A DNA stretch of 64,000 nucleotides from Acidimicrobiales bacterium. Lineage in GTDB: Bacteria; Actinomycetota; Acidimicrobiia; Acidimicrobiales; Aldehydirespiratoraceae. The notes below the pieces were generated by a model. The model was not told the DNA's origin. It worked only from the letters and a program-made list of their open reading frames with translations, and ran no database searches. Where the stretch lies: the NCBI GenBank assembly GCA_029263195.1, contig JAJCXX010000054.1, forward strand, positions 36,056 through 100,055, written 5' to 3'. Each line of letters starts with the position of its first letter. The stretch's first letter is position 1. Shown here piece by piece: positions 53,591-61,916 of the stretch. A program made the translations under genes and the position numbers.

Positions 53591-56079
53591 CACTTCTGGC
53601 CCCCACATCTGCAGTTGGCCTTGAACTGATCGCGCTGCGCCTCATTCGCCTGCAGCTGCTGCGCCTTCTCGGCAACGTTCGCAAGGAACTTCTGGAGGGC
53701 GGGCTCGCCGGCGATCATGGGATCGTCGAAGGTGTCCTTGCCCGTCTCCTCCGCCTCGGCGTATTCACATCCGCTGCAGAACCAGACACCGCCCTTGCAA
53801 GTGAGTGTGCACGTGCAAGTGGCCGTCACCCGCTTGAAGGGGAGAACGGCGTGTGCGGAGAAGCCGGCGTTGCTGTGGGTGCCGGTCTTGCTCTTCTCCT
53901 TGATGCCCTCGCCGCCGGTGAGAATCGCCGACGACACGTCAGCAATGAAGTCCATGTAGTCGACGACGAGCACCGCTGGCCCTATCACCGCGTCCTCCAC
54001 ATGTCCGAGCAGATCACTCACGGCGTTAACGGTGGCCTTCAAGCCCTTCGCCCCCTCGGCCCCGCGGTCATTCGCCATGATGTTGGTGACCTGAATCTGG
54101 ACCTTCCCGTCCGGGATCTTGAACTTGGCTTCCCTCGAGACCGTCTTCGTCTCGCCGTCGCACGGCCCGCCGACTCCGGCGGTGTTGATCAGCCAGTCGA
54201 CGGTTTCGGGGTCGAGACCGGCCGAGGTTATTTCCGCCAGGGCGGTCGTCTTGAGGCACTTCTCGCACTCCTTGCGCAAGCGTTCGGCCTCGGCCTCCGC
54301 ATCCTTGGCGGCCTGATCCGCCTTCTCGGCCGCTTCCTTTGCTGCTTCAGCAGCCGCTTTGGCATCGGCCAACGCCGTGTTGGCCTTCTCGGCCGCGGCC
54401 TCGGCGGCAGCCTTCGCCTCGGCATGCTTGTTGCGAAGTTCCTCCCACTTCTTGGGGTCGCGTAGTTCGGCCTTGCGCTCCTGTTTCTCTCCTTCCGAGA
54501 TCGGCATCGCGTCGATTGCCGCCGACTCGGCTTCCACATTGGCGTGATCCTCGCCGGTGTAGGTTCGATCCCCGCTCGACGCCGACCCTTGCACACGCGG
54601 CGGCTTCGAAGCCGCCGCTAGATCCTTGGCTGCCTGATCGGCCGCCTTCTGCGCTGGGTCAACAGCACCATCCGCCGCCTTGGAATCGGCCGCGGCCTTC
54701 GCCGCCGCATTCTTGGCTGCCTCGGCGGCCTGCTTCGCCTTCAGATACTCCTCACACGGCCCCTTGCACGGGCCGGGAAAGGTGGAGACGGGAACCACCG
54801 AGGGACCCTGCTCGCTCGGTTGCGGATCCGACGGAGGCAGCTCTGTCGACCCGGGTGTCTTGCGAATCCGAATTGCCGTGAATCCGAGCACACCGACCGC
54901 CACCGCGGCGATTCCAGCGATCAGCCCCACCGGCACACCGCCATCGTCGGAGCCCGAGCTGGTGTCGGCTGGAGGAGCTACCGATGTCTCCGGCGGCGGG
55001 CTCGCTTCCTCCACTACCGGCGCCTCGGTGGTCGTGGTCGTGGTTGTGGATGTCGTCGTGGTCGTGGTGGTAGTGGTCGTGGTGATCGCGGTGATGTCGG
55101 CTCCGAGGATCACCACTTCGCTTTCGGCCAGGGCCTTGAAGGGGTCGGCCAGTGGGATCGGCACGAACGGGCCGCCGGTGTTGAGGTCGGGAAATGTCTG
55201 GATCGGATCGCCGCTCACTGGATTGAAGGCGACCAACCCGTCGGCCCCCATCCCCCAGAGCGATCCTTCCGCGAAGGCCACACCCATCACGCCGGGCAAA
55301 GGAATGCCGAACGGTTCGCTGTCGTCACCGGGGATCACCACGATCTGATCCTGCATTGCAATGTAGATGGTGCCGTCGGGGCCAGTGGCTACCTGCCCCG
55401 GGTCGACGGTGAGCGGACCGACCGGCGTCAGTTCGAGCGTTACCAGATCGATGGCCTGAGGCCTGGCTCCGTCGCTGACGACAGCCAACAGGTTCTCTCC
55501 GATGAGACTCATCGACACGATTTCGGTCTCGAATACCTCGACGCGATCGACGGCGAGGACGGACAGATCGATGGCCATCAGCTCGGTCCCGCTGTTGAAC
55601 AGAATCTGATCCCCGGTGTCGACGATGGCGCGAACGTCGGGTAGCTCGAGGTTGATCCGCTGCACCACAGAATCTCTGGTGTCGAACCGGATCAAGGATC
55701 CCTCGGCCAGCGCGGTGACCACAGCCTCGTCGGGGGACACCGTCAACGACTCGACAACCAGAGGCCCCACCGTTCCCGAGATCGGATGTGGGAGTTCGGG
55801 TGGGCAACTCACCACGAGCTGTTGGTTGTTCCAGTCGTCGAACAAAAAGATTGGAGGTGTGAACGCAGGCGCACCCCCACCACTACCGTCGCCGCCTGGG
55901 GCCGGAGGATTGCCAAAATCGACCGGAGGAGGTTCTTGAGCCGCGGCCGTGCCGGCCGCGAGCGGCAGCGCCGACGCCAGCAAGGCGGCAATCAGGACCC
56001 TCAAGGCCTGGCCCATCCGCGATCTGACTGAGTATCGCGCCCCAAATGGTCGCCACTGAGAAGGGTGGTTCGAACGCAC
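53590..56079 (-). CDS. large type-I membrane protein with propeller-like head and coiled-coil tail
   Basis: 829 residues from GTG 56079, preceded by AAGGAGG eight bases upstream. Signal region about residues 20-45 (MGQALRVLIAALLASALPLAAG); beta-rich repeats with PDG/PDEA turns (60-320); Thr-rich stalk (about 328-350); a helix VGLIAGIAAVAVGVLGFTAIRIRK near 385-405; Ala/Glu/Lys-rich coiled coil (445-600); then a Cys-rich end (TCTCTLTCKGGVWFCSGC, CRCGGQ). Basic residues after the helix suggest a cytoplasmic tail. The family is unknown. Confidence 0.7.
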   Translation of the reverse strand: MRSNHPSQWRPFGARYSVRSRMGQALRVLIAALLASALPLAAGTAAAQEPPPVDFGNPPAPGGDGSGGGAPAFTPPIFLFDDWNNQQLVVSCPPELPHPISGTVGPLVVESLTVSPDEAVVTALAEGSLIRFDTRDSVVQRINLELPDVRAIVDTGDQILFNSGTELMAIDLSVLAVDRVEVFETEIVSMSLIGENLLAVVSDGARPQAIDLVTLELTPVGPLTVDPGQVATGPDGTIYIAMQDQIVVIPGDDSEPFGIPLPGVMGVAFAEGSLWGMGADGLVAFNPVSGDPIQTFPDLNTGGPFVPIPLADPFKALAESEVVILGADITAITTTTTTTTTTTSTTTTTTTEAPVVEEASPPPETSVAPPADTSSGSDDGGVPVGLIAGIAAVAVGVLGFTAIRIRKTPGSTELPPSDPQPSEQGPSVVPVSTFPGPCKGPCEEYLKAKQAAEAAKNAAAKAAADSKAADGAVDPAQKAADQAAKDLAAASKPPRVQGSASSGDRTYTGEDHANVEAESAAIDAMPISEGEKQERKAELRDPKKWEELRNKHAEAKAAAEAAAEKANTALADAKAAAEAAKEAAEKADQAAKDAEAEAERLRKECEKCLKTTALAEITSAGLDPETVDWLINTAGVGGPCDGETKTVSREAKFKIPDGKVQIQVTNIMANDRGAEGAKGLKATVNAVSDLLGHVEDAVIGPAVLVVDYMDFIADVSSAILTGGEGIKEKSKTGTHSNAGFSAHAVLPFKRVTATCTCTLTCKGGVWFCSGCEYAEAEETGKDTFDDPMIAGEPALQKFLANVAEKAQQLQANEAQRDQFKANCRCGGQK

Positions 56080-56319
56080 GGATCTCGCCTCCTTGATCGG
56101 CAATCCCTTCCCCGAGGGAGCGCCGGGAGATCATGATCTCACATCTTTCCGCGCGATTCCCGAGAACTGAGCGCACGACCAGTGAGATCGGATCGTCACG
56201 ACTGGATCGGTCTGCCACCAACACCGGATGTCGCGATTGTGTCCCACGGGGGTTTGCCAACACTCGTCGATGTCGGGGCGCCTGGCGATCGTGCCGCCGA
56301 CAAGGGCTACTCTCTCGGC
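56080..56319. other. longest gene-free stretch
   Basis: About 240 bases between divergent genes. It holds the two promoters, but no convincing boxes, operator or RNA was seen in it. Confidence 0.5.
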
Positions 56320-56724
56320 ATGTCGACCGGCCCCGGTCAGCTAGGCGAACAACCCAAGCGGCTCAGTCTCGGCCGATCCGTGGCCATCGGCGTTGTGCTC
56401 GGTGCCGTTCTACTGATCGCTGTCGTGGTCGGGGTGCACTGGTGGGAAACGACCGGGAGGTGGAGCTCAACTCCCATCCAATCCATCAACCAGTCTGGCG
56501 ACGACGGCGAATACGAGTTGACCATCGGCTGTGAGGTCGGCGACGCACGTGCATCGGTGTTGGAGTTCGATGATCGGGTCATGGTGTCAGTCGAGATCAC
56601 CGGAAGCGCTAGCCAACTCACCTGCGCGACGATCCTCTATGTGACACTCGCCGACCCGATCGGAGATCGATCCGTGATCGATGAGGCCACCGGCGATGAC
56701 ATCAAAGCGCTCGACCGCGGCTGA
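56320..56724 (+). CDS. single-pass membrane protein
   Basis: 134 residues. A hydrophobic stretch (about 20-42: VAIGVVLGAVLLIAVVVGV) is followed by a beta-rich part with two cysteines (TIGCEVGDARAS, LTCATILYVTL), which would face outside if the N-terminus is in. No family recognised. The sole co-oriented gene before the sigma factor, which is on the other strand and overlaps nothing here. Confidence 0.65.
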   Translation: MSTGPGQLGEQPKRLSLGRSVAIGVVLGAVLLIAVVVGVHWWETTGRWSSTPIQSINQSGDDGEYELTIGCEVGDARASVLEFDDRVMVSVEITGSASQLTCATILYVTLADPIGDRSVIDEATGDDIKALDRG

Positions 56725-56793
56725 GATCGACACAACCACTCCGTCGACGACTGCCGCATCCAATCCTCCCAGCCCTTTCGACGCCTAGTAGGG

Positions 56794-57372
56794 CTAGGAG
56801 CCCGGCTCGGGAGCGCATGCGCAGTCTTGCGGCCAGGGCTCGGAGTTGGCGGGCTGGTAGTCGACGACATGTTGGCGCCGGTCGAGTTCGATGTGGCAGC
56901 AGTCGAGGAGTTGATCGCGGACCATGGCTCGGCCCCGCTGGACGCGGGACTTGGCGCCGCTGGTGGACAGTCCAAGTTGGTGTCCCATCTCCTGTTGGGT
57001 GAGTCCGTCGAGCTCGGTGAGGGCGAGCGCGTCGCGGTAGGGGGTGGGGAGGGCGGCGATGAGATCGTGCAAGAAGGGGGCCAGCGTCTGCTCCGCGGCG
57101 GAGGTGTCGGTCTCGACTACGACCACTGGCTCTTGGGCGGTCGGCGACGGTTGTTTCTTGCGGTAATGGTCGACGATCGTGTTGTGGGTGACGCGGTAGA
57201 TCCAGGAGGTGAGATTCGCGGTGTCCTCCAGCGTGCCGACGCTTCGATGGACCTTTTCGAAGACGTCTTGAAGGATGTCCTCGGCGTCCTCGCTGGATCG
57301 GGAGCGGGCCCGGATGTAGTCGTAGAGCCGCTGACGGAACGCTGTCCAGACGTCTTCGGTCGCCTCGGTCAT
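56794..57372 (-). CDS. sigZ: ECF sigma factor, SigZ-like
   Basis: 192 residues. Region 2 (residues 15-75, DILQDVFEKVHRS, LTSWIYRVTHNTIVDHYRKK) and region 4 (about 100-155, LPTPYRDALALTELDGLTQQEMGHQLGLSTSGAKSRVQRGR) are complete. After region 4 there is a tail with DCCHIELD (C158, C159, H160) and CAC (C184, C186), as in the SigZ group. No anti-sigma gene is adjacent, so the Cys-rich tail may itself sense metal or arsenic (inference). It faces the small-protein/ArsM operon. Confidence 0.83.
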   Translation of the reverse strand: MTEATEDVWTAFRQRLYDYIRARSRSSEDAEDILQDVFEKVHRSVGTLEDTANLTSWIYRVTHNTIVDHYRKKQPSPTAQEPVVVVETDTSAAEQTLAPFLHDLIAALPTPYRDALALTELDGLTQQEMGHQLGLSTSGAKSRVQRGRAMVRDQLLDCCHIELDRRQHVVDYQPANSEPWPQDCACAPEPGS

Positions 57373-57427
57373 GCCGTACTCCCATGCTCGGCGGGCACGT
57401 CCTTCATTTGATCATACGCGCCTGGTT

Positions 57428-57455
57428 GCGTCCTTTCTGCTGCGGCTACGTCCTA
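57428..57455 (+). promoter_or_regulatory. putative ECF promoter, copy A
   Basis: GCGTCCTTT followed, with 15 bases between GCGTCC and the next box, by CGTCCTA; 54 bases before ATG 57510. The same pair, same spacing, recurs before the arsM gene. Confidence 0.6.
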
Positions 57456-57509
57456 TGGGGCGAGCAGCAGACAAGAGAGCAAGCAGACGAGGAATGAGGA
57501 GCAACTGCA

Positions 57510-57674
57510 ATGACAGCGATAACAACCAGCATCACAGGAACAATCGACAACCACCCCAGAGTCATCGCCGGGATACTCGGTGCGATGATCCTGTTCTTTT
57601 TGGCCGCCTGTCTGGCCCACGACGCCATACCGGTCTGCCACTGGATCTTCCGGTGCGACCACCGGTACCACTGA
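57510..57674 (+). CDS. 54-residue small membrane protein
   Basis: MTAITTSITGTIDNHPRVIA then a hydrophobic helix (GILGAMILFFLAACLA) and a Cys/His-rich end (HDAIPVCHWIFRCDHRYH). The ATG has GAGGA upstream at good distance. Three His and two Cys in the last 18 residues suggest metal or metalloid binding (inference). It is too short for ordinary gene calling and is the first gene after promoter A. Confidence 0.7.
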   Translation: MTAITTSITGTIDNHPRVIAGILGAMILFFLAACLAHDAIPVCHWIFRCDHRYH

Positions 57675-57689
57675 CGTCCTTGGCCGGCT

Positions 57690-57717
57690 GCGTCCTTTTT
57701 GGTCTGCCCACGTCTTA
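57690..57717 (+). promoter_or_regulatory. putative ECF promoter, copy B
   Basis: GCGTCCTTT and CGTCTTA with the same 15-base spacing as copy A, 40 bases before the arsM start. A short palindrome TATCGATA (57724-57731) follows and may be an operator. Confidence 0.6.
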
Positions 57718-57757
57718 ATGACATATCGATAACTATCAATTTGAGGGAGTGTGTGAG

Positions 57758-58492
57758 ATGAACGAATCCGCTGATCAGATCAAGGCTCAGGTCCGTGAGC
57801 AGTACCGCGACGCGGCCCTGAACATGCAACAGTCAGACGGCTGCGGGCCGGCGTGTGGCACCGATACCGGTTTCGGCTCGGAGCTCTATCACGCCCTGGA
57901 CTCCGAAAGCCTTCCCGATACGGCCAGACTCACGTCGCTGGGTTGTGGCAACCCCACCGCAGTGGCGGAGCTTCGTGCCGGTCAGACTGTGTTGGATCTC
58001 GGGTCCGGAGCGGGCCTCGACGTGTTCTTGTCGGCCAAACGGGTGGGTCCGACCGGCAAGGTGTACGGACTGGACATGACCGACGAGATGCTCGATCTGG
58101 CCCGCCGAAATCAGAACGACGCGGGCATCGCCAACGTCGAGTTCGTCAAGGGCGACATCGAGAACATCCCGCTGCCGGACCATTCGGTTGATGTGGTCAT
58201 CTCCAACTGTGTCATCAACTTGTCCCCGGACAAACCGCAGGTCTTTGTCGAATCGCATCGTGTGTTGGCCCCGGGAGGGCGGTTCGCGGTCAGCGACATC
58301 ATCACGACACGTGCCTTCAGCACCGCCGAGAAGGCCGACATGGCGGCATGGGCCGGCTGTGTATCGGGCGCGCTCAGCTCCGACGAATACCGCCAAGGAC
58401 TCGAAGAAGCCGGCTTTGGCGACATCGAAATCGACATCACCCACGAAATCAGCCCCGACATCGTAAGCGCCATCATCCGAGCCACGGCCTAA
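57758..58492 (+). CDS. arsM: arsenite S-adenosylmethionine methyltransferase
   Basis: 244 residues from ATG 57758 with GAGGGAG upstream. The SAM motif DLGSGAGLD is at 80-88. The three cysteines that bind As(III) in ArsM are all present: C63 (LGCGNP), C151 (SNCVINLSPDK) and C201 (AGCVSGAL), with extra C29 and C33. It converts arsenite to methylated, volatile forms. It lies in a run with two small membrane proteins. Confidence 0.92.
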   Translation: MNESADQIKAQVREQYRDAALNMQQSDGCGPACGTDTGFGSELYHALDSESLPDTARLTSLGCGNPTAVAELRAGQTVLDLGSGAGLDVFLSAKRVGPTGKVYGLDMTDEMLDLARRNQNDAGIANVEFVKGDIENIPLPDHSVDVVISNCVINLSPDKPQVFVESHRVLAPGGRFAVSDIITTRAFSTAEKADMAAWAGCVSGALSSDEYRQGLEEAGFGDIEIDITHEISPDIVSAIIRATA

Positions 58493-58535
58493 CAGCCCCA
58501 GCACCACAACCCAGCGAAGACTGAAGGAGCGAACC

Positions 58536-58793
58536 ATGGAATTCTTGTGGCTGATCATCCCCATCGGCTGCATCGTGATGATGCTGGCCGGCCGGCATGG
58601 CAACGAAAGCGACTGGAGCTGTTTCGGACACAACAACACCGCCCAAGGCCTCGATGCGACCGGCGATGACGCAGGACGATTCGACCAAGCCCTGCAAACT
58701 CGCGCTACCGCAGCCGGTCTATCGGCCGACGACACCGAGCGGTTGAGGCGCATCTTGAACGGCACCACCGACCAAGGCACGGATGGGCATTGA
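58536..58793 (+). CDS. 85-residue membrane-anchored protein
   Basis: MEFLWLIIPIGCIVMMLAG is a membrane anchor; the rest is polar, with WSCFGHNN near residues 27-34 and a helical C-terminus. GAAGGAG precedes the ATG. Its place after arsM suggests a role in the same response. Family unknown. Confidence 0.7.
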   Translation: MEFLWLIIPIGCIVMMLAGRHGNESDWSCFGHNNTAQGLDATGDDAGRFDQALQTRATAAGLSADDTERLRRILNGTTDQGTDGH

Positions 58794-58949
58794 TCGCGAG
58801 TGCTGCACCAGGGCCACGGGAGAATCCAATGATCGGGTCGAGTGAGATTCGAGTCCTCACCAACCCGCACCACTCTCGGCAGCCTGTCGCTGGACCAAAT
58901 TCGGACTTTTCCAGACCGGTGGGGATCGCGTATTGGTCGGACGGCGGGG
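58794..58949. other. spacer
   Basis: Between convergent genes. A weak TTGGTCG/CGACCAA pair overlaps the end of the next gene; nothing else was seen. Confidence 0.4.
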
Positions 58950-59525
58950 CTATCGACCAAATTTCCTGAGGTAGGCCGTCGCTGCATTCTCGACTGTCTC
59001 AGACATGGGAACGCTCCCCAGCTCGAAATGCTTGGCGGTCAGCGACCCGTTGTTGGCGAGTTCCTCTAGGCCCCAGCGGAGCAAGTGCTCAGGTAAGGCA
59101 GCGGGGGGATCGAGAGTTTGCTCAATGTCCCAGGTGTGGATGATCAGATCGTGAAGTCGTAGACGCAGGATCTGACGGCCTGTGAGATCGCCGACCACAT
59201 GGCTCCAGGTCCGATCGAGGACGCCGGGCCGTCCGAAGACCGCGAGCTGGTCGGTCACCGATGACGTGGCTTGCTCGCTGGTCACACTGCCGCCTCTGAA
59301 CTGCTTCACGGTGTGGGTCATCGCCTCATCGCTGGAGAGGCCACCGAAGATCCTGCTGGTGAACCAGTTGCCGCCAGTCACATGGTCGACCAATGCGCTG
59401 AGATCCCATTCGACGCAGGGTGTCGCCAACCCCCATTGATCATCCGCAATCGAGCGAAGAGCGTCGGAAAGCTTGTCGGACACGATCTCGACGGCAGCGA
59501 GCTCCAGATCGCCCTCGGTGGTCAT
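58950..59525 (-). CDS. DinB-like TIGR03086/mycothiol-family metal-binding protein
   Basis: 191 residues from ATG 59525. The motif WDLSALVDHVTGGNWFTSRIFGG near the N-terminus and RLRLHDLIIHTWDIEQTL place the three metal His of the DinB/maleylpyruvate isomerase fold. Members are often mycothiol-dependent in actinobacteria. The enzyme reaction is not known. It is not clearly in an operon. Confidence 0.8.
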   Translation of the reverse strand: MTTEGDLELAAVEIVSDKLSDALRSIADDQWGLATPCVEWDLSALVDHVTGGNWFTSRIFGGLSSDEAMTHTVKQFRGGSVTSEQATSSVTDQLAVFGRPGVLDRTWSHVVGDLTGRQILRLRLHDLIIHTWDIEQTLDPPAALPEHLLRWGLEELANNGSLTAKHFELGSVPMSETVENAATAYLRKFGR

Positions 59526-59624
59526 CGGTCGAGCCTCGCACACATCGGCACGCAGCGAAGTCATCACGTTCAGCGGACTGCCGAGGCGTGTCGGTTACGG
59601 GACTGAGGACGAGCAGAGGCCGTT

Positions 59625-61025
59625 TCAGACGCCACTCTTGTTGAGGGGCAGGGTGATGGTCACGGTGGTACCGGAGCCTGGGGTGCTATCGATGTGGAGG
59701 GTGCCGTGGTGGGCGTTGATGACAGTGTCGACGATGGCGAGTCCGAGACCGCTGCCGCCCTTGTGGCGGCTGCGTGAGGGGTCGGCGCGGTAGAAGCGTT
59801 CGGTGGTTTGGGCGATGACGTCGGGGGTCATGCCGTCGCCGTCGTCGACGACCACGATGACGGCGTCGGGTCCGTATATCTGGGCGGCGACGTGGACGGT
59901 GGCGTCAGTGTCGGTGTGGACGATGGCGTTGCCGACGAGGTTGGCGAGGGCTTGTCGGAGAAGGTCATCGACTCCGTCGACGATGAGGGCACCGTCGGGG
60001 ACCGTGGTGGTGATGGTCCGCTCGGGGTGGGTGGCTTGGGCGTCGGCTGCGGTGTCTCGGGCGAGGGTCGTGAGGTCGACTGGGCGTGTTGTGAGTGTGG
60101 GGTCGCGGTCGAGTTTGGCGAGGCCCAGCATGTCGGCGATGAGCCTCGACATGCGTTGGCTTTCTTGTTCGGTGCGGCGCATGGCGTCGTCGAGTTCGGC
60201 CCGGTCGTCGAGGCCGCCGGCGTGGTAGAGCTCGGCGTAGCCGCGGATGGTGGCGACGGGGGTGCGGAGCTCGTGGGACGCGTCGGCGATGAACTGTCGG
60301 AGATTGTCTTCGGCTCGGGCGCGTTCGTCGAAGGAGGTCTCGATCCGACTGAGCATGGTGTTGAGTGCGTCGCCGAGCTGGCCCGCTTCGGTGCCCTGGT
60401 CGACATCTCTGATGCGTTCGGACAGGTCGCCGGCGGCGATGGCTTCGGCCGTGGTGGTCATGCGTTTGATGGGGGCGATCCCGAGACGCAACACCCACCA
60501 GGTGACCAGGGCGAAGGCCAGGCTGATGACGGCGGCCGTGGACGCTACGACGGCAGTTAGCCGGGACATGGAGGCGGCGACCCCGTCGAGTGGGATCGCG
60601 GTGATGACGAAGTCGCCATTGGCACCGCGCGCGGTGAGGCGGTAATCGAGGTCGCCTTCGGTGGCGTCAACGGTGATCGGACGCCCATGTGACGATACGG
60701 CTCGGTCGAGGTCGATGTCGGGTGGCGGCAGTTCGGTGCCGGTCGTGTTTGGCGCGAAGACAGTGAAGAGTGAGTGGTCGGAAGCGAGAACACCTTCGTA
60801 GGTGTCGCCGAGTCGTTCGGGCTGCGGCCGGTCATCGTCTTCGCCCGGATGCTCGGAGCGGCCGGACTCTCGGACAGGGGACGTGGCGATGGCCAGCCGG
60901 TCGTCGATCTGGTCGACGAGGTGGCTGCGGGTGACCGAGATGATAAGGAACGCGACCGCGATCTGCAGAACGGCCACGAGGCCGACGGCGATCAGCAGCC
61001 GGGTACGAAGATCGAGCCTCTTCAC
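59625..61025 (-). CDS. HAMP sensor histidine kinase
   Basis: 466 residues. Two transmembrane helices (about 10-32 and 155-180) bracket a periplasmic acidic domain of ~120 residues; HAMP follows (190-235). H251 in DASHELRTP is the phosphorylated His; ANLVGNAIVHTD, VDDGDGMTP and KGGSGLGLAIVDTVI form the ATP site. It pairs with the response regulator upstream (39-base gap). The signal is unknown. Confidence 0.92.
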   Translation of the reverse strand: MKRLDLRTRLLIAVGLVAVLQIAVAFLIISVTRSHLVDQIDDRLAIATSPVRESGRSEHPGEDDDRPQPERLGDTYEGVLASDHSLFTVFAPNTTGTELPPPDIDLDRAVSSHGRPITVDATEGDLDYRLTARGANGDFVITAIPLDGVAASMSRLTAVVASTAAVISLAFALVTWWVLRLGIAPIKRMTTTAEAIAAGDLSERIRDVDQGTEAGQLGDALNTMLSRIETSFDERARAEDNLRQFIADASHELRTPVATIRGYAELYHAGGLDDRAELDDAMRRTEQESQRMSRLIADMLGLAKLDRDPTLTTRPVDLTTLARDTAADAQATHPERTITTTVPDGALIVDGVDDLLRQALANLVGNAIVHTDTDATVHVAAQIYGPDAVIVVVDDGDGMTPDVIAQTTERFYRADPSRSRHKGGSGLGLAIVDTVINAHHGTLHIDSTPGSGTTVTITLPLNKSGV

Positions 61026-61064
61026 GAGATCGCCGATCTCAATGTAGCCACCGACCCGGTCGTC

Positions 61065-61751
61065 TCATGGCTGGACACGCAGCGTGTAGCCGGCTCCGCG
61101 GATGGTGTGGATGAGTTTGGGTTCGGTGGTGTCGAGTTTGCGGCGCAGGTACCCGATGTAGGTTTCGACCACGCCGCCGTCGCCGTCGAAGTCGTACTCC
61201 CACACGTGGTCGAGGATCTGGGCTTTCGAGAGAACCCGGCCCTGATTGATGAGCAGGAAGCGCAACAGCTTGTACTCGGTGGGTGACAAGTGAACGTGTT
61301 CGCCGACTTTGAGAACGATGTGGGCGTCGTCGTCGAGGCTGAGGTCTTCGAGTTCCAGCACCGAGGCGTCGTTGTTCGCGACGCCGGCACGGCGGAGAAT
61401 GGCGGCGGTGCGGGCGACAAGCTCTTCGAGGCTGAAGGGCTTCTCGAGGTAGTCGTCGCCGCCGAGGGTGAGGCCGCGGACCTTGTCTTCAGTGGCGTCG
61501 CGGGCGGTGAGGAACAGGACCGGGGTGTGGTTGTTGTCGGTGCGGAGTCGCCGGCACACCTCGAACCCGTCGAGGTCGGGCATCATCACATCCAAGACCA
61601 CCAGATCGGGCTTGGTTTCAGCGACCGCCTTCAGCGCCTCGCGGCCGTTGGCGACAGCGCTGATCTCGAAGCCGTTGTGGCGAAGTGCCGCGCACAGCAT
61701 GGAGCGAAGGTTGTCCTCGTCGTCGACGACGAGCAGGCGTTCACCAGCCAT
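61065..61751 (-). CDS. OmpR/PhoP-type response regulator
   Basis: 228 residues. Receiver with D54 (VVLDVMMPD) and the conserved Lys in EKPFSLEEL; DNA-binding winged helix from about 130, with LSPTEYKLLRFLLIN and ETYIGYLRRKLD. GGAGG precedes the ATG. The sequence is close to mycobacterial PhoP/TcrX-type regulators. Direct repeats upstream of the divergent apbE-like gene are likely targets. Confidence 0.93.
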   Translation of the reverse strand: MAGERLLVVDDEDNLRSMLCAALRHNGFEISAVANGREALKAVAETKPDLVVLDVMMPDLDGFEVCRRLRTDNNHTPVLFLTARDATEDKVRGLTLGGDDYLEKPFSLEELVARTAAILRRAGVANNDASVLELEDLSLDDDAHIVLKVGEHVHLSPTEYKLLRFLLINQGRVLSKAQILDHVWEYDFDGDGGVVETYIGYLRRKLDTTEPKLIHTIRGAGYTLRVQP

Positions 61752-61812
61752 GGCGTCGGCCTCCGGTCACATGGGTGGTGTTCGTCATGCTCGTAGCACA
61801 ACAGCTGAAACC

Positions 61813-61840
61813 GTGAACTTGCTGTGAATGAGCTGGGAAC
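61813..61840. promoter_or_regulatory. PhoP-like 11-base direct repeats
   Basis: GTGAAC, GTGAAT and GGGAAC follow one another with an exact 11-base period. On the other strand this includes TTCACAGCAAGTTCACGG, close to the mycobacterial PhoP site TCACAGC-N4-TCACAGC. It lies between the response-regulator gene and the divergent apbE-like gene, so autoregulation and control of the redox genes are plausible. Confidence 0.55.
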
Positions 61841-61916
61841 TGTCGGCCGACCGTCGACGAGGTCCGTGCATGGGCTTCGGGCTGTCACACTTGGTGCCGA
61901 TGCCGGACCCACGACC

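Noticed and set aside
55030..55095. Tandem ACC/GTG-rich tract as a microsatellite
   Set aside because: It encodes the Thr-rich stalk of the surface protein in frame, like linkers in two other exported proteins here.
58842..59069. 75-codon frame in the spacer after the ArsM run
   Set aside because: No ribosome binding site or motif and it overlaps the end of the DinB-like gene.
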